From: Enoplolaimus lenunculus
Taxonomy: Eukaryota; Nematoda; Enoplea; Enoplida; Thoracostomopsidae
DNA length: 64,000 nt
NCBI GenBank assembly: GCA_030248215.1
Contig: JASANG010000847.1
Span: forward strand, 62,001-126,000
Reading direction: 5' to 3'
Shown here: positions 10,127 through 25,100 of the stretch, piece by piece
Numbering within the stretch: the stretch's first letter is position 1
Layout of the letters: every line of letters starts with the position of its first letter
The notes under the pieces: model-generated
Databases searched by the model: none
Seen by the model: only the letters and a program-made list of their open reading frames with translations
What the model was told of the DNA's origin: nothing
Made by a program: the position numbers and the translations under genes

Positions 10127-13100
10127 CTGGGAACGTAGAAATAGTTGTACTTTGTTTAGTTTCGTGTTAATTTCATAGACTTCAAAGCTCACATCACTAT
10201 TACACGTTTGGTTTAGATTCAAACTCAGATTTAAAATACAGCCGGAAACTTAGGCTTAGGCTTAGGATAAAATTTAGGCATCAGTTTAGACTTATCATCA
10301 GGATTATAGGCTTTGGGTTTAGACTCAGGTTCATTATCTGTGCGCGGGGGGGGGGGATGGAGCGAAATGGGGAATGAATAAGGACCGAAATATAAATTGA
10401 GTCCTGTAGCCACGGAGGTGCTAAAAATAAGCTTGCATTTAATAAAATATTTTCGAAAATAAAACAAATTTAGCTCCGCTTTTAAGTGGTTTAAAAATTT
10501 GGTATATGGGAGACAACAACAGTCAAAGCCTATAGTAATACTGTATTGACCCGAATAAGAGGGGGAATAATAAGAGGGGGGTCCACATTTTGGGTCCAAA
10601 TCAATAGGAGTGCGTATCCATAATAAGATTCCGTACACCACGGGTTGGAGGGGACACTCGCGGTTGCCCCTACCATTAAACGCTTCAATTACTCTCCAAA
10701 TTAACTCGACAGCAAACAGAATTTATCTTAGCTTAGATTCTGATGAAAGTCTGCCGGTCAAAATTTTTTGGCGGACCGCCCCCGTTCACCAGTTTAAGTT
10801 GTTTACTCGAACATACCCTACAGTATCCCCACGGATAACTACAACATTTCCCATCTTGCAGCCCCCAACGTAACGTAAACTGGGATCTGGTTCCATCAGG
10901 ACATTCTCGGACGTATGGTTGCCGTAGACACAGAATGCTTGTTCGTTTCGGGATTCGAGTATCGTTCGTGTCGTTTGTTTGTGATCCACCTTGTGATTCC
11001 AAAAGCTGTCCTTCACCGTGTGAAAATGACTTTCTGATGCCGCTGCCAGCGAGTTGAGTTTGAGTTGATTCATCGATTGACGATTCTGATTGGTTGATTG
11101 TCGACGGCAACGCTGATGACTGTGACGGGAGCGATGAAACTAGAATTAATTGTTGACCAATTGGATGTTAAAAATGCAAAAACACATTTTTTGGCGTTTT
11201 GAAATAAGCGTTTATATTGATGCTAAAATAGCGTTTTGACAAACTCTACAAAAGGTTTATTATAATTCGCATTGCGCTGTACTCGCCACACGCCGCTACA
11301 CAACGCCGGACGCCGCTAGAAGCCATCAAATCAATTTTGCCAATATTTGGTTTAAGGTATAGCGCAATCCTAACGATTTATTTTAAAGTTTATCTCCTTA
11401 CAAATAGCGGTTTAAAAAAATGCAATTTGAACGGTGAAGTGTTTAGTTTTTGACATCATTAATTTCCGCAATAAAAATTATTATTCTAAAATGTGTATAG
11501 CATCTATCAACAGTTAGTAATCGAAGTTTAACCGAAATGCAGAATGTGTATGAGGGCCCATGTATACAACAGGGCCGGAACAGTAGTATAAGCATATTCC
11601 TAAGCCTAAGCCTAAGCCAAAGCCTAAGCCTAAGCCTAAGCGTATGGGTGAGCCTATTCCTAAGCGTAAGCCTAAGCCTAAGCCTAAGCCTAAGCAAAAA
11701 AGATTAGTCTAAAGCTTAAACTGACTCCATTATAACCCCTCCGGAAAACGATCCGGCCCTAGGTTTTAGGCAATTTAGTAATATTACAATATACGTAGAA
11801 TTTCGCAAACCTAATTTTGCGGGTTTCAGTACAATTTGCTGTATGTATTGCACAAATCGCAGCACACGGTCGACATATATAGTCGATGACAGAAATAGTT
11901 GGAGAGGCAGGCTACGTGGTGTAAAAGTAAAACATTTGCCTAAAAATCCTGTAGGTTGCTACTTCGAAACCACGTGCTGGGATCCGAAGACGAACGAGCG
12001 CCTTCCATCCGATTTGGCTCTACGGTCAACCTTTCGATTGACTTTCAATACATTGGCTAAATATTTTTGCTAAGAGGGTGAGCAGACAGAACTCGAGACC
12101 GTTCTGAGCATCCGTTGAAATTCGCGAGCAAAGCGAACGAGAATCCAGCCACACTATTGTATATACTCCATTGCATAGCTGTCTGTTCTTTACATTTGCC
12201 AAATTTCTCGATAAAATTAAATTTTGAATCAAATGAAATTTTCAAAACTGAACTTATTCTCTAACGTTGGGGCCTTTTTAGACCTTTCTGCAATCTCCAG
12301 GTTCGGACAGACAGCATACCGTACACTTATATACGCCCCTGATTTACATAGTTTGTTTTATACATACAGTGTACATTACAAAAAAACCTCATATAGCCGT
12401 TCATTTATTATTTACAAAACCCTGTAAATTTCAGTGAGTTGATTGTAACTCAGAATAAGAGTTGAATCACTCAGTCTAAGTTATGACTATCAGAACTCAC
12501 AATTTTGAGTTGATTCAGTTCGTTCTGAGTTAATTAGTCAATTCATCCAGAGTCAACTCAACTTAGAGCAAGAATTAACTCAACTGAGAGTGCGTTGTTA
12601 ATGTTTTCTGATAGTAATTCAGAAATAACCAACTCGCTAGCTGAATTGATCAATGAACTCATCGGAATTTACAGTGTAATTACCGACTCTGATACAAATA
12701 GAATCATTACAGAAAACGTACCTGAATCAGCGCATCGAAAACACGACACCAACGCCAGTTCGCCGACGGGTAAATTGTCAATTTGTGTGATTAAAGCTGT
12801 TTCAGGACCACATCGTTTCATTGAATCGTACACTAAGCCACATCGATACTGGGCGGTTGCTATTTTCATAATCGTTGCCTAAAATGTAACACAGTATTCC
12901 AACAAATCCTTTGTATTCTACCCTGGAAAAGTGTGTTTATTATCTGCACGGTATGCAAAACAGAGGAAATACGCTTCGAATTAAACAGCGATAATACTGA
13001 GTTGAATGGTGTTAAATTTTTCGCAATCAGGCGATTCGTCTTTGTTCCGCAAACTGTGCCAAATGGTATATAATTTGTCTATTTTTGGCAAAACATTTTG

Positions 13101-16100
13101 GGTCCCCAGTCGCGAGGAAGGACTTTGAGACCATAAAAATCGAACTTTGCAAAAATTCCAATTTGGCATGGGATGATCAGGAGAAGTTGTGGTAAGCTCA
13201 AATATGCAAAAATTGTCAAAAGCGAATCATTTTGGGCAAACGCCGGCTGGGGGGATAACTGATAAGACCCAAGTTTTTTGGGGTGCCAAGGGGGAACTTG
13301 AAACTTTATAAAATCAAATTTTTCAAAAATTTTAATTTTGGGGTGGAATGACAACGAGACGTTCTGAGAAGCTCGAATGAGCAATAATTTTCAAAATCTA
13401 ACAACCATCTGGGCAAACACTGTCTGGGGGGATAACCGAACAGAACCAAAAAAAATGGGCATGCGCCCCCCCTTAGCTTCTTCATATCACCACCCCCGCA
13501 CACACATATATATGTACAGTGTAAATTTCAGTGAGTTGATTTTAACTCAGAATGAGTTGAATCCACTCAGTCTGAGTTAAGACTATCAGAACTCAGAAAT
13601 TAGAGTTGATTCAATTCACTCTGAATTAATTAATCAACTTACCCAGAGTCAACACAACTCAGAGTGAGAATTAACTAAACTGAGAGCGAGTTTAATGTTT
13701 ACTGATATTAATTCAGAAATAACCAACTCGCTAGTTGAATTGATTAATCAACTCATCGGAATTTACAGTGTATGAATATATGTATATATAAGATGTCAAA
13801 CGACCTAATTTTGAGTGAAGAACCAAAATTACATTGAAATCCCACGTACAAGTGTTATTTTTGAACATTTACCTGATGACAGCTGACAATACTGTAGCAT
13901 AAAAATATACATTCGTCAATCGTTGTCGTTGTCAGATCTCTTGTGAACAAATTTGTCTCCGGCAAAACTTCAACGAAAAATTGAATTTTCGAAAAACACA
14001 CTGAAATTAGCAAATTAATTAGCTTTTACTGCAATTAGGACATTAAACTGCGTTGCGGTTGTATTGCATCATGCAGAATAAATTTGCTAACAGCAAAGGG
14101 AGCCCACAGTGGTCAATCCTTACACTGTAAATTTCAGTGAGTTGATTTTAATTCAGAATGAGAGTTGAATCACTCAGTCTGAGTTAGGGCTATCATAACT
14201 CATAATTTTGAGTTGATTAAATTTATTCTGAGTAAACTAACCAACTCACCCAGAGTCGAGTCAACTCAGTGTGAGAATCAACTCAACTCAGAGTGAGCTA
14301 ATGTTTACTGATATTAATTCAGAAATAACCAACTCGCTAGCTTAATTGATTAATCAACTTATTAGAATTTACAGTGTACAATGTCTTCACTGTAAATTCC
14401 AGTGAGTTGATTTTAAAACAGAATGAATTGAATCCACTCAGAAGCCTGAGCGCTGAATTAGGACTTTTAGAACTCAGAATTTTAATTAATTGAACTCATT
14501 CTGAGTTAATTTACCCGGAATTAAATCAGTTCTAGAGTGAGTTAATATTTACTGTTATTAACTCAGAAAACACGTAAATTAACTAATTCTCTATCTAGGT
14601 TGGTTAGTCAACTCATAAGAATTTACTGTATTTGATTTTTGTTGACAAAAATTTGGCCTCGCTTGATAAATGTTTAATATTACAGGGCAAAAATGGTTCT
14701 GTTACCAGCCGCAGGTGTTCTACCCTTTGTAACCAAATTTGGTTAATATCAATTAAACCATAACCCGATATTGGGATTTTCCGTATCCACGAGGATTCTT
14801 TTGTTCAAGACTGATGCAAAATTTTAAATTTTTTGTGCATATTTGAGTTTTTCATCACCTCTGTTTATCAATTTTTAGCCAAATTTGAATATTTTAATTT
14901 TTTTAAGCCTTTAAATCGTATGGAAATGTTTTAATTCACCAATTTATATATCATAACAACGTTGCACACTGTAAAAATTCCAATGAGTTGATTAATCAAT
15001 TCAGCTAGTGAGTTAGTTAGTTCTGAATTAATATCAGTAACCATTAACTCACTCTCAGTTGAGTTAATTCTCACTTTGAGTTGAGATGAGTCTGGGAGAG
15101 TTGATTAATTAACTCAGAATGAATTGAATCCACTCAAAATGCTGAGTTCTGATAGTAGTAACTCAGACTGAGTGATTCAACTCATACTTAGTTAAAATCA
15201 ACTCTCTGGAATTTACAGTGCACCGTGTTTGAGTGTCATTGTTTGGCTTGATTGAGTTTACTTACATTCTCGTTGTTTTGATAGCTTCAGTTGAACTGAC
15301 GGTAAAGATCGTTCCATTAAACTCACTGAAAAAAAGAATAAAATTTAATTTTTGCCGTTGTTAAATCTGTTAAAGCTTATAAAGTCGCAAGAGTAAAATT
15401 AAACTTTCAAAACTCAGAATTCTGCATTGATTGAACTCATTCTGAATGTTAATTAATAAACTCAGTCGAAATTAAACCAACTCAATGCGGGTTGATGTTT
15501 CCTGTTATTAACTCAGAAATAACCAGAAATGACTAATTCAACGTCTGAGTTGAGTAATCAACTCATCGGCATCAGCCACAATGCTGTCCAGATAACCGAT
15601 GCTATTTGAAAGTCAACAAAATCGTTTTAGTAACCTTCAGCATTGACTTGATTGCATCTTAAACACGAAACCAAAACCGGAACTCCAACATCGGCCTCGT
15701 GCAACGAAAACGGCATCGAGTCATCGAGACAAGAATCCGCCGGTTCAGCAATAAAGCGACATTGAAATGAAACCGCGTCGAATTTAATTATTGAAACCTA
15801 AACGTTTCATTCAGTTGAATGACGAGTTGAGAATTGTAAAATATTAAATGTCAAAAAGAGTGCATGATGCAAGAGTGTGCAACTCATGTGATTTCACATG
15901 GTACAAAATGTACCACCGGACGTTGCGTTTTTGGCCGATCCGTCTAATTTAGAGGGGGTCGCTGTCGCATGCATAAAAGATAAATGCAACCATAAGCGAC
16001 ACATTTTTGATGCTGTATACATGCAGTGTCATGGTTCGCACAGGTTAAACCTCGTATAATATGCGAGGGTAGACCAAACACAACGTGTGCCGGGCACATT

Positions 16101-19100
16101 CTTATCCACACAGAACGTACACAGTTGCGTACTCTTGTTTGAAGTATATGCATCATGTACTCTTGACATGGATGTGTTTCTAATATGTAAACTGCATATA
16201 TTAATTTAACCAAAAAATGTATTTAATTAATGAAATGTACTATGTTTGTCAACATTATTAATGTTCCTAGTCTATACTTATTCGAACTCTGGGTAAAGTT
16301 TCTTTTGTAAGCCAGTGACCCTTATAAACGTGTAAACGGATAGTAGAAATAACGGAAACGGATAGTAATCAAAATAACGTCTTTGATGCATGTGCTACAT
16401 TTTGTATACGTCACAACACTCGCTGTCCATTTGCACGCATTAAAATTGTATTTCCAGAAATACAAAACGGATATTAAGAAAAGTTTCAAAATACGTTTTA
16501 TATTTCAGAAAATATAATTAATGCGTTCAAGTAGTCAGCCAGCGTTGTGCTGTGACAGTTTCCGGCAAAATATAGCGTATGAACCTGAAAAAGTTACAAA
16601 AAATTTTCGGCAAATTTTGCTATTGTTTATTTCAAATTGAACAATTGCTGAAGCAACACCACATTATCTGTAAAATGAAAAATTGACTGATTTTTATAGC
16701 AACCAAACGATGAGCTTAAAAATAACGGAATTTCCGGTATTTCTATATTAAAACCAAAATGCATGCTTAATTTTTCTACAATCGGATATCCGATTATACC
16801 ACAACCTATAATAATATATTAAATATTTTTTAGGAAAAATGTCAATGTCTTTTATACCTGATTGCAATTGGAAACACTGTAACACAAAAATATGCATTCG
16901 TCCGCACTTGAAGCAACCGATGTACGATATGCTAACGGTGTCGTATCAGGCTTTGCTTTGAAAGCTATCTTGGTCATGCAAACTGTAATTATAGTAATAA
17001 AAATGCATGAAGCACATGTTTTGTAAAATCTTTGGAATTTAACAATATAATCAAAAATGATAATCAAATATCTGCAACTAAAAAAGAAAAAATAACAAAA
17101 TATCTGCAATTAAAAAATATAAAGTAATAAAATATCTGCAAATAAAAAATAATAAAAGAATAAATATCTGCAATTAAAAATAAAAAATAATAAAATATCT
17201 GCAATTAAAAAATAAAAACAATGAAATATCTACAATGAAAAACAAAAATAATAAAATATCTGCAATTAAAAACTAAAAATAACAAAATATCTGCAAATAA
17301 AAAATAAAAAATAAAATATCTGCAATTAAAAATAAAAAGTAATAAAATATCTGCAATAAATGAAAAAAATAACATAATATCTGCAATTAAAAAATAAAAA
17401 ATGATAAAATAGTAGCAATTCAAAATTAAAAATAATAAAATATCTGCAGTTAAAAATAAAAAGCAATAAAATATCTCTAATTAATAAATAACAAATAATA
17501 AAATATCTGTAATTTAAAAATAAAAACAATGATACTAAAATACCTGTAATTAGAAAAATAAAAATTGATAACAATTCTGCAGTTAACAAATAAAATAAAA
17601 AATAATGATAAAATACATGTAATTAAGTTATAAAATAAAAATTATAATAAAATATCTGCAATTAAAAAATAAATAAAAATTTGTAATAAAATATCTGTGA
17701 CTAGAAAACTTGATAAAACTCTTTCAGCGCCGTGCATACGGTGTGAGCCACCCCCCGAAATCAATATGAAAGATTATCATAGTCAATTAGCCCGTTCCTA
17801 CCGCCAGAGGTTTGCTGAAGTCCTGCCGAATTCGCTGACTGACCCAAAAATAACTCTTTTGGTATAAAATAGCTTGGCTTTGTATCTTCGGAAGCAAAAG
17901 TGAACATGTGACCCCTAAGAGAACTGCGACCCGTCACGGTACGACCCAAATATGATATATGCACCAAATATATTGAAACGTTCAATCTAATGTGTTAACC
18001 GGATCGAAATGCCCGCATTCAAAAATTATCAGCTACGCGAGCGCAGCGAGCGAGAAACCAGACGCATTTTCACCACTGATTCTATTGGTATGAAGCGGGC
18101 CTGGTTTGAGGGGACAGGCAGATATTCAAGCGGTACCTCTGAGCAAGTAAGTATTATAACAGACAGAATATTGGCCCATGTAAACCAAACACTGGCGATA
18201 TTAATCATGTCAGATAAATCTGTGTGTTTTCTAATTGGTTATTTGATAGGAGTAATCCTGCTTGATTCCGCTTTGCTCGGTAAAACAAGCTGTTCAGTAG
18301 CGAATAGGTGGCGATTGCTTAGCCAATCAGAAAAAATTATTCGCATCAACCAATCGTATTTGAGTATGTCATTAAAGATAGTAACCAATCACAAGGCGTA
18401 TACTTGTTGTATAAAAAGAATTACGCCGTACGCTAACCCAAGTCGTAATTACGCCCTGGGGAAGCCCAATTCAGAATTAGAATAAATTACGATGTGGACT
18501 ACGACATATATCACATTTATATTAAAGTCGGTACATTAAACATTGTATAAAAACCTATCGCTAACTGGTTAAATTGATATCGCTATTTCAAAACGGGGTT
18601 CTTAATCTTAGACCACTGGGTTATAATTTTAGCCGTACATTTATTATAATGCTGTTTACCTTCACGAACTGTTGATAATTTTGCTCGACCAATTGCGTCA
18701 AACTCATCGATCACATTAATATCTTCATCTGAAGAAATATAGCAATAGGTTTTTTACATGGTTCACTGACGATTTCTTTGAACCTCGCCTGAATCCGCAT
18801 ATACACCAGAACATCACAACATTGAGAAAATTTTTTCATTGCAATTAAATACAAAAAACAAATCTGTCTTTTTTGCTTCGATTTGTCAAAAATTATCAGA
18901 TTTTTATCTCGACCGTCGAAAAATACAAAAAATAATTCGGTACCAGTTCGTTGTTGAAGCATTTTCATCAACAAATTCATTTGTGCGTTGAATTTATTCG
19001 GATCGACAAGCGAATCTTCTACTCGACTTGTCGCTTGTGCTTGTGTTTCGAGTTGTTGCTGTTGCTGCGTCTGTCGGTGTTCAATCGCACGCAATTCGTC

Positions 19101-22100
19101 AATAATTTGCCGTTGTCGACGATGCAGCTGCATCAATTGTTGATTCAATTGCAATTGTTGTTGCAGTTGTCGATTTTGTTGCATTTGTCGCTCAAGTTGC
19201 AGTTGCAATTTTCGTTGTTGATCGAGTTGTGTTCGCAGCAGTTGTTGTTGCAGTTGTAGCAGTTCGTCGGTTGATTGTCGATTGCTGGTTGCTGCCGGTT
19301 GTTCGTTCCTTAATTGCTGATTGCTGGACAGTTGCAGTTGCTCGTCGCTCGCTCGATCTTCGGTTGCTGGTTGCTGTTTTCGTGTTCGAGTTGAGGGTCG
19401 CCGCCTGGACGCTCCGCCTTGCATGCGACGCAACTGCGATAAAAATGTTGCAATCGCATCTCGGACAACTTGTTTCACAACGTTGTTGAATTTTTGTCTC
19501 GCTGCATTACTGGTCTGCAGCGCAGTGAGTTGTTCTTCTGTGACTTCGTTGATTATTGCGTCTTCAACCACTGCCCGAACATATTCATTTAGATTACCAT
19601 CTTCGGCTGATATCAGCATACGTCTCAAATCATTCGAGACACTTTGCTTCGATTCCGTCGTTGAATTTGCCGATTTTTCTCGATATTTTCCAAATGGATA
19701 CAATTCTTGATTGCTGTATTCGTTCGACATCCACTCGTGGTCAGTTTTTGCGTTTCGTGCTGAATAAATTTCTCCAGCGATAACACTCGTCCAATCGTCG
19801 ATTAGCTGTTTCCACAACGCACTGTATATGGGACGTTTCCGCATTTGGGCCATATTCAGCGGAGCGCTATAGTTAGCTGGGATACCAAACAGACGCATCA
19901 AAAGGTTGTCTACTTCTCGGTCTTGGTTTTTCATAGACATCGTTTGATTTGTAGTTATTTCTGCTGGTTTTCGACGGATTTGCTTAGTTCTAGCACGGCG
20001 CTGAGTTTCAGAGATTGTTCCAGACAGGGCGTTCACTTTTCTAGGCGGCTCTGATAAATCTAGCGTTGCCAGCAAGTCACGCAGTTGGTTCCTGATCTTA
20101 TGATATTTTGGATCCGTCGTTGAAACCGATGTATTTTGAGCTGACGCTCGAGTTTCGGTGACAGTTTGAATTCTTCGAGGATGGTCGTTGAACGGTTCAC
20201 GAGACTGAAGAAAAATTGGCTGTAAAAATGCAATATTTGGCCGTTCAAAGCTTCGAGGGTCGAACGATTCCTGGGTAGTTGTCGATGCCGTTTCTGAGCT
20301 CACACTGTTTTTAGAAGTTTCACGATTTGTCGGCGGAAAACGTTCCGGGTTCCATCTGTTCGCAATTTCTGCTCCGTTTTGCCGGTTAAATTCAGGCGGG
20401 TCGGTAGGCGTTTGAAGTTTTGGATGAGTCAAAGGTTTAAGCGCGCCGTTTAGGATCCACTGTGCTTGACTAATTTCCGTTGTGCTTTGATCTTCAGCTT
20501 CTTGACTTCCTGTTCTTTGTGTCGAATCAATTTGCTGTTCTAGAAGTGATGCCAGCGTATGCAGAGGTTCCAGAATATGTCTAATCCTTAATCTGCCATC
20601 CGTTTTCGTTGATGTTACCTGTTTTCCACCGATACCCTGAGAAAATTGACTAGAACTTTCGTCCGCCTCGTTCCTATTCGCTGTTGAAATTCTCACGGTA
20701 CTTGGCGTCAAACGGTCTGGAAAATTCCCAGCTGTGTTGCCAACGGCTGTTGCCACGTTTTGAGCGTTTACTGGTTGTTTTTGTTCTGCATTTTGTGTTT
20801 TCGAATTTCTCGTTGTTTGGTTTGATTGGTTGTCCGCTTGGCGGCTTACAGTATGTTTTTGCTGATTCGTTGATGTGTTTAAAAGTAGCCGATTAGTCAT
20901 CGTTTTCATTTCGTGTACAATTGTTTCGAGTTGATTTTGAGCAGAACTCACCATTGAATGAGTCGTTAAATTTATATTTTCTGATCGCCCAGCTTTAGGA
21001 TTTAAATTTGAATTTTCTAAATTCGTTTGATCTTTACGGCGTTTTAAATTGTGTTCGTTGTTTTTCAAAAATTCAAGTATCATTTCACGAACTTGTTTCA
21101 TTCGGCCGCTGTCTATTTCGACAATTTGTGGCTGTTGCGCTTGGAGTTGACTTAGTTGACCTTCGAGTTGCGATATTTTAGCGTAACTCGATTTAAGATT
21201 TGACAGCGTAGGTCCAGTTGGATGAATTCCAACTGGGTTGTCAGTTGATTTTTCTCTTTGTCTTTTTACATTTTTATTCGTTGTTGTTTCTCTCTGTCTA
21301 TTTGACCTTCGAGTTGCTGTTGATGCCAGTCCGTTAATATTCGTATTTGTTGCTGTTCGTCTCAATTTTGACGAATCTTTTCCTGTTCTTTCTGTTTCTT
21401 TTTCTAATTCTTTGTTTATATTCGTTGTTGTTGTTGTTCCATTTATCTGTTTATTCACAAACGTTCTTCTCGCTTTTCCGTTGTGTCTGCTCAAGAACAC
21501 TCCTTGTCGTGTCTGTCGTACATCTGACCGCGTTGGTTTGCTTGAAACTGTGGTGCCTTGGCCTGAAATATGATGCTTAGCCCAAACCTGCCCGGGATTT
21601 AGGCCTTCTCTTGGGGCCTGATCCGGTCCATCTAAATTACTATTATCAGTCTCATCAATCGTTTGAGCTTCTCCGCTTGATCTAAAAGTCCTTTTTGATA
21701 CCCGCGCGGTCTCGTTGTTCTTGTTGAACCCACGGCTTGAGATCGTCGTTTGCTTTGAGTTATCATTCGTTGAACTTGGACGAGATTCATACTTTTCTCT
21801 GTACCCTTTTGAATTGATGCTTAAACTTCGATCTGTTTCTTGTATTAACTTTTCTTCGTCTCGATCCTTCGAAAATCTCTGAGTCAACTGTGATCGATTT
21901 GCGGCTTGTCGGCTGCGACCGATTGAAGCTGTTGTGTTTCCTGTAGGATTTTGATTCGACGGCCGTTGAAGTTCGCTTCGATGTTGAGGTGAAGTTTTAA
22001 TACTTGACAACGATTCTTTTTTCGCGTTTGGTCCCAGTTGTTCTTGTTGAAGATTTTGTTGATTTTGCAAATTATTTGATTGTCGTCTAATCTGTCGCGT

Positions 22101-25100
22101 ATTCGGCGCACGGTTAGGAAAGGGTTGATCCCAAGTTGAGTCAACGTCTTTGGTTGTGGACGCGTTCCGTGTTGTGTCTGATGAACTTTGTTGCGATTTT
22201 TTCGATGATGGTTGTTGTTCTTTTTGGCTGCTGCCGCTGGATGTGTTCGTAAAATTTTCTTTGTTTAAATCTTTGTTTTCTTCTTCTGTTTCTTTGCTTA
22301 AATCATTGATTTTCTTTTCTTTTATCACAGAAACGTTTTTGTTTTCTTCCTTCTTGCGTTTGTTGAACTCATTGTCTTCTGTTTCATTTTTGTGGTAGAA
22401 ATCTTTGTTTTGTTCTTTTTCTTCTTCTTTTTCTTCTTGAATATCTTTATCATAATCATTCGATTGAAATCGATTGTTCTTTGTTTGAGATGTTGTGTTC
22501 TTCGATTTCCATTTAAAGTTGTTTGATTCAATCGTGCCGATTTTATCTTGGAACCTCCGATTTTGAGCTTCTCGACTATTTTCGTCGTTTTCTGGTTCAG
22601 TATTTTCACTTTGAGATCCAAAATTCTCAACGAAACGACCAGTTGAATTCGGTTTTGATTTATGCCGCCGCGTCATTCGAACATTCTGCACAGACAGCGA
22701 GTTTGGCGAAGTGACTGCTAAGCTTCTAAGTTGCTCAGATAAATCAGTTGTGTCATTTGAGCTGTGTTTTAATTTTCTTCGACGAGTGACCCTCATAGTA
22801 TAGCGGTTCGAAGATTTTAAGTCTGTTTCTTTGTTGAATTTTACGCGTTTTTCATGATTTCTCTGCAATTTACTGGTGTGAAGGTTATTTTCTCTGTTGA
22901 GGGTTGGTATCTGCTTTGCTGAATTCTGATCAACCGTAGCTTTGAGTGCTTCTAAAGCGTTCATTAGCCGATTTTTAGCCATTTCCACCTGGCTACTGTC
23001 AGATTTTTCAGCTTGGCTCGAAGGACGTGATTGCAGGTCATCAGTGTCGATCTCTATTTGCTTTTTGGAGTCCGCTTCGCTTAAAAATTCAACAATTGTT
23101 GACGTTATTCCATTTAACAAACCGATTTGTTGGCTGAAATTTTCGCCAAATTTTGAATTTAGAGATGAAATTATAGGTTGTTGACGTTCCACAGTTTTGA
23201 GTTCACGTTGTGAGTTCAAGGAACCAGGACGAAATTGTGTTCTCGTGGTTTGAGGTCTTCGTGTGTTTGAAATTTCAAGTCCGTCGCCAATCGAGGACAC
23301 ATATTTTTCTTCCCATCGGCTCGTTACGTTACCATCAGATGGAGACAGTCGCTTCTGTTCGTATAAGCTTAAATTTGATTTGTCTGCTATTCCATATCTG
23401 GAGTCTTTGTTTTGATTCCTGACGCTGGGCGTTCTTTGTCGTATTTTTGACCGATTTTGCTGCTTTCTTCCATTTGGTGATTGGCCCCGTACTGGAGACG
23501 ATGTGGTCGAGACGAGCGTATGAGCGTTGTTTCCAACATTTCGGCCAAAGGTTTTTCCATTTGAAATATCTTCTTCGCTATTCGTTCGACTCTGAGAATG
23601 GTAAGTTGCCTCCGATTCGGACGTTTGAGCTGAGATCAGACGGTTGTTTTTGACTTTTGCGTCTTGTCGTTTCGTATTATCTTGAGGTCGATCATCAGCT
23701 GTTTGACGCCCGGCTTTGGATTCATATTTCTCTTCCCAGCGACTTGCAATTTGGTCAGTTGTCGAAGACGGATCAACGTTTTCAGTTTTATCCACGTTTG
23801 AATCACCAGTTTGAGATTTTCTATCAATTTCATCAGTTTTCCTTGGCTGTTGTTGCCATTCGTTGCCAAAATCGAGTTCCTTCAATACCTCAGCAGATAT
23901 CTCGAATTTGTTGTGAAGTTTCGCAGTTGCCTCAGTCGGGTTTTCTAGTTGTTTGATCGTTTGACTCCAAATTTTCCAAAGTTCCGGATGGTTTCGAATC
24001 AACGCCGAATGTATGCGAACTCGTTGCGGAGTAGGAATTTTGAAAATTAAATAATTTAACGCGTCTTCAAAGGTTAAAAATTCGCTGCTACTCGCCACTG
24101 ACAGTTGGGTCTGGTTTTCGCTTTCGATTTGTTGTTTTCCAATTTCTAATTTTTGCAAATTGTTTTCATTTTTTCGCTTTTTGATCGAAAAAATTTCGGT
24201 GCCTTCGTCAGTTGCTGTTCGCTTCGTTTCGTTTCCTCGTTGTTTACTTTGAGATTCGTGGTCGCTGTTTATAAATTGGTGGTTTCCGCTGTTTTCCACT
24301 CTTCGTTTGTTCTTGTCAATTTTTCGTTTTCTGTTTTCAACGTCTTTTCCGAAGGTTGCAATGTTGCTCTCGTGCGTTTCAACTGCCGTTAAAAATTGGT
24401 CAATTTGTTGAGTTAAAAATTTTGAATACGACATTGAATCAGCGTTTGAAGGATTTGATTTGTTTCGAGTCAAACTTGGAGGCGATTTTTTCAACTTGAT
24501 AACGTTGTGTTTTCCCGAAATTAACTGCTGATTTTCTAATGGCCATTCTGGTTCAGTTGAACCACCAGCGGCGGATTTCGGTGGAATTTCAAGTTGAGAT
24601 TGAGTTCGATTTTCAACAATTTCCGTTTCAAATGCTAATTTTTTGAAAAATTTGACCGTTTGCTTCAAGTCTAAACAGCACACGGCGAGTTGGTTTCGTA
24701 GCTCGCAACTGAAAAATAAATTTTGTGTTGACAAATACAAATCACATTTGGTTAATATTTTGAATCGAACTTTGGCCCATGTAAAGATCAGGGGCGGAAC
24801 GTTTTTGCGCGGGACTGCAATAGGGTAAAGATTACGCTTTGTTCTATTTTTTGCTCAAGTTAGGTCCAGGTTAAGCGTAGGCTTAGGTATTAGCTTATTT
24901 TTACGCCTAGGTTTAGGCTTAAAATTATATTTATACTGCTGTAACGGCAATGTTCTATACATTGACCTTCTCTTGTATATACGCCTTTAGCCAGTAAGGC
25001 TGCTTATGACGGGAACATAACTTACTTATGTCCAACTGGGCACCGTTGTGATGACAAGTTTCGGTCGCGATCCAAACACTGAATGATCCGATAGTTTGAA

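Noticed and set aside
10226-10290. TTAGGC-like units beside exon 13 as a separate T1 element
   Set aside because: Only a few units without either inverted end. Too short to call an element.
15944-16213. Cys-rich minus-strand frame (CANHDTACIQHQKC)
   Set aside because: It has no convincing acceptor or donor, and phase fits better with exon 8 joined directly to exon 9. It may still be a minor exon.
18170-18200. TTGGCCCATGTAAACC as a T1 end
   Set aside because: Only about 15 bp match and no telomere units or second end follow.
18009-18485. 158-codon plus-strand frame
   Set aside because: No domain and no supporting splice partners. It overlaps the intron between the giant exon and exon 8, and its phrase ERSERE comes from a GCGAGCGCAGCGAGCGAG string that also occurs, diverged, near 12116.
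18951-24392. Many plus-strand frames opposite the giant exon
   Set aside because: They are shadows. The minus-strand frame is much longer, begins with a domain half that joins its partner exon in phase, and has correct splice sites.
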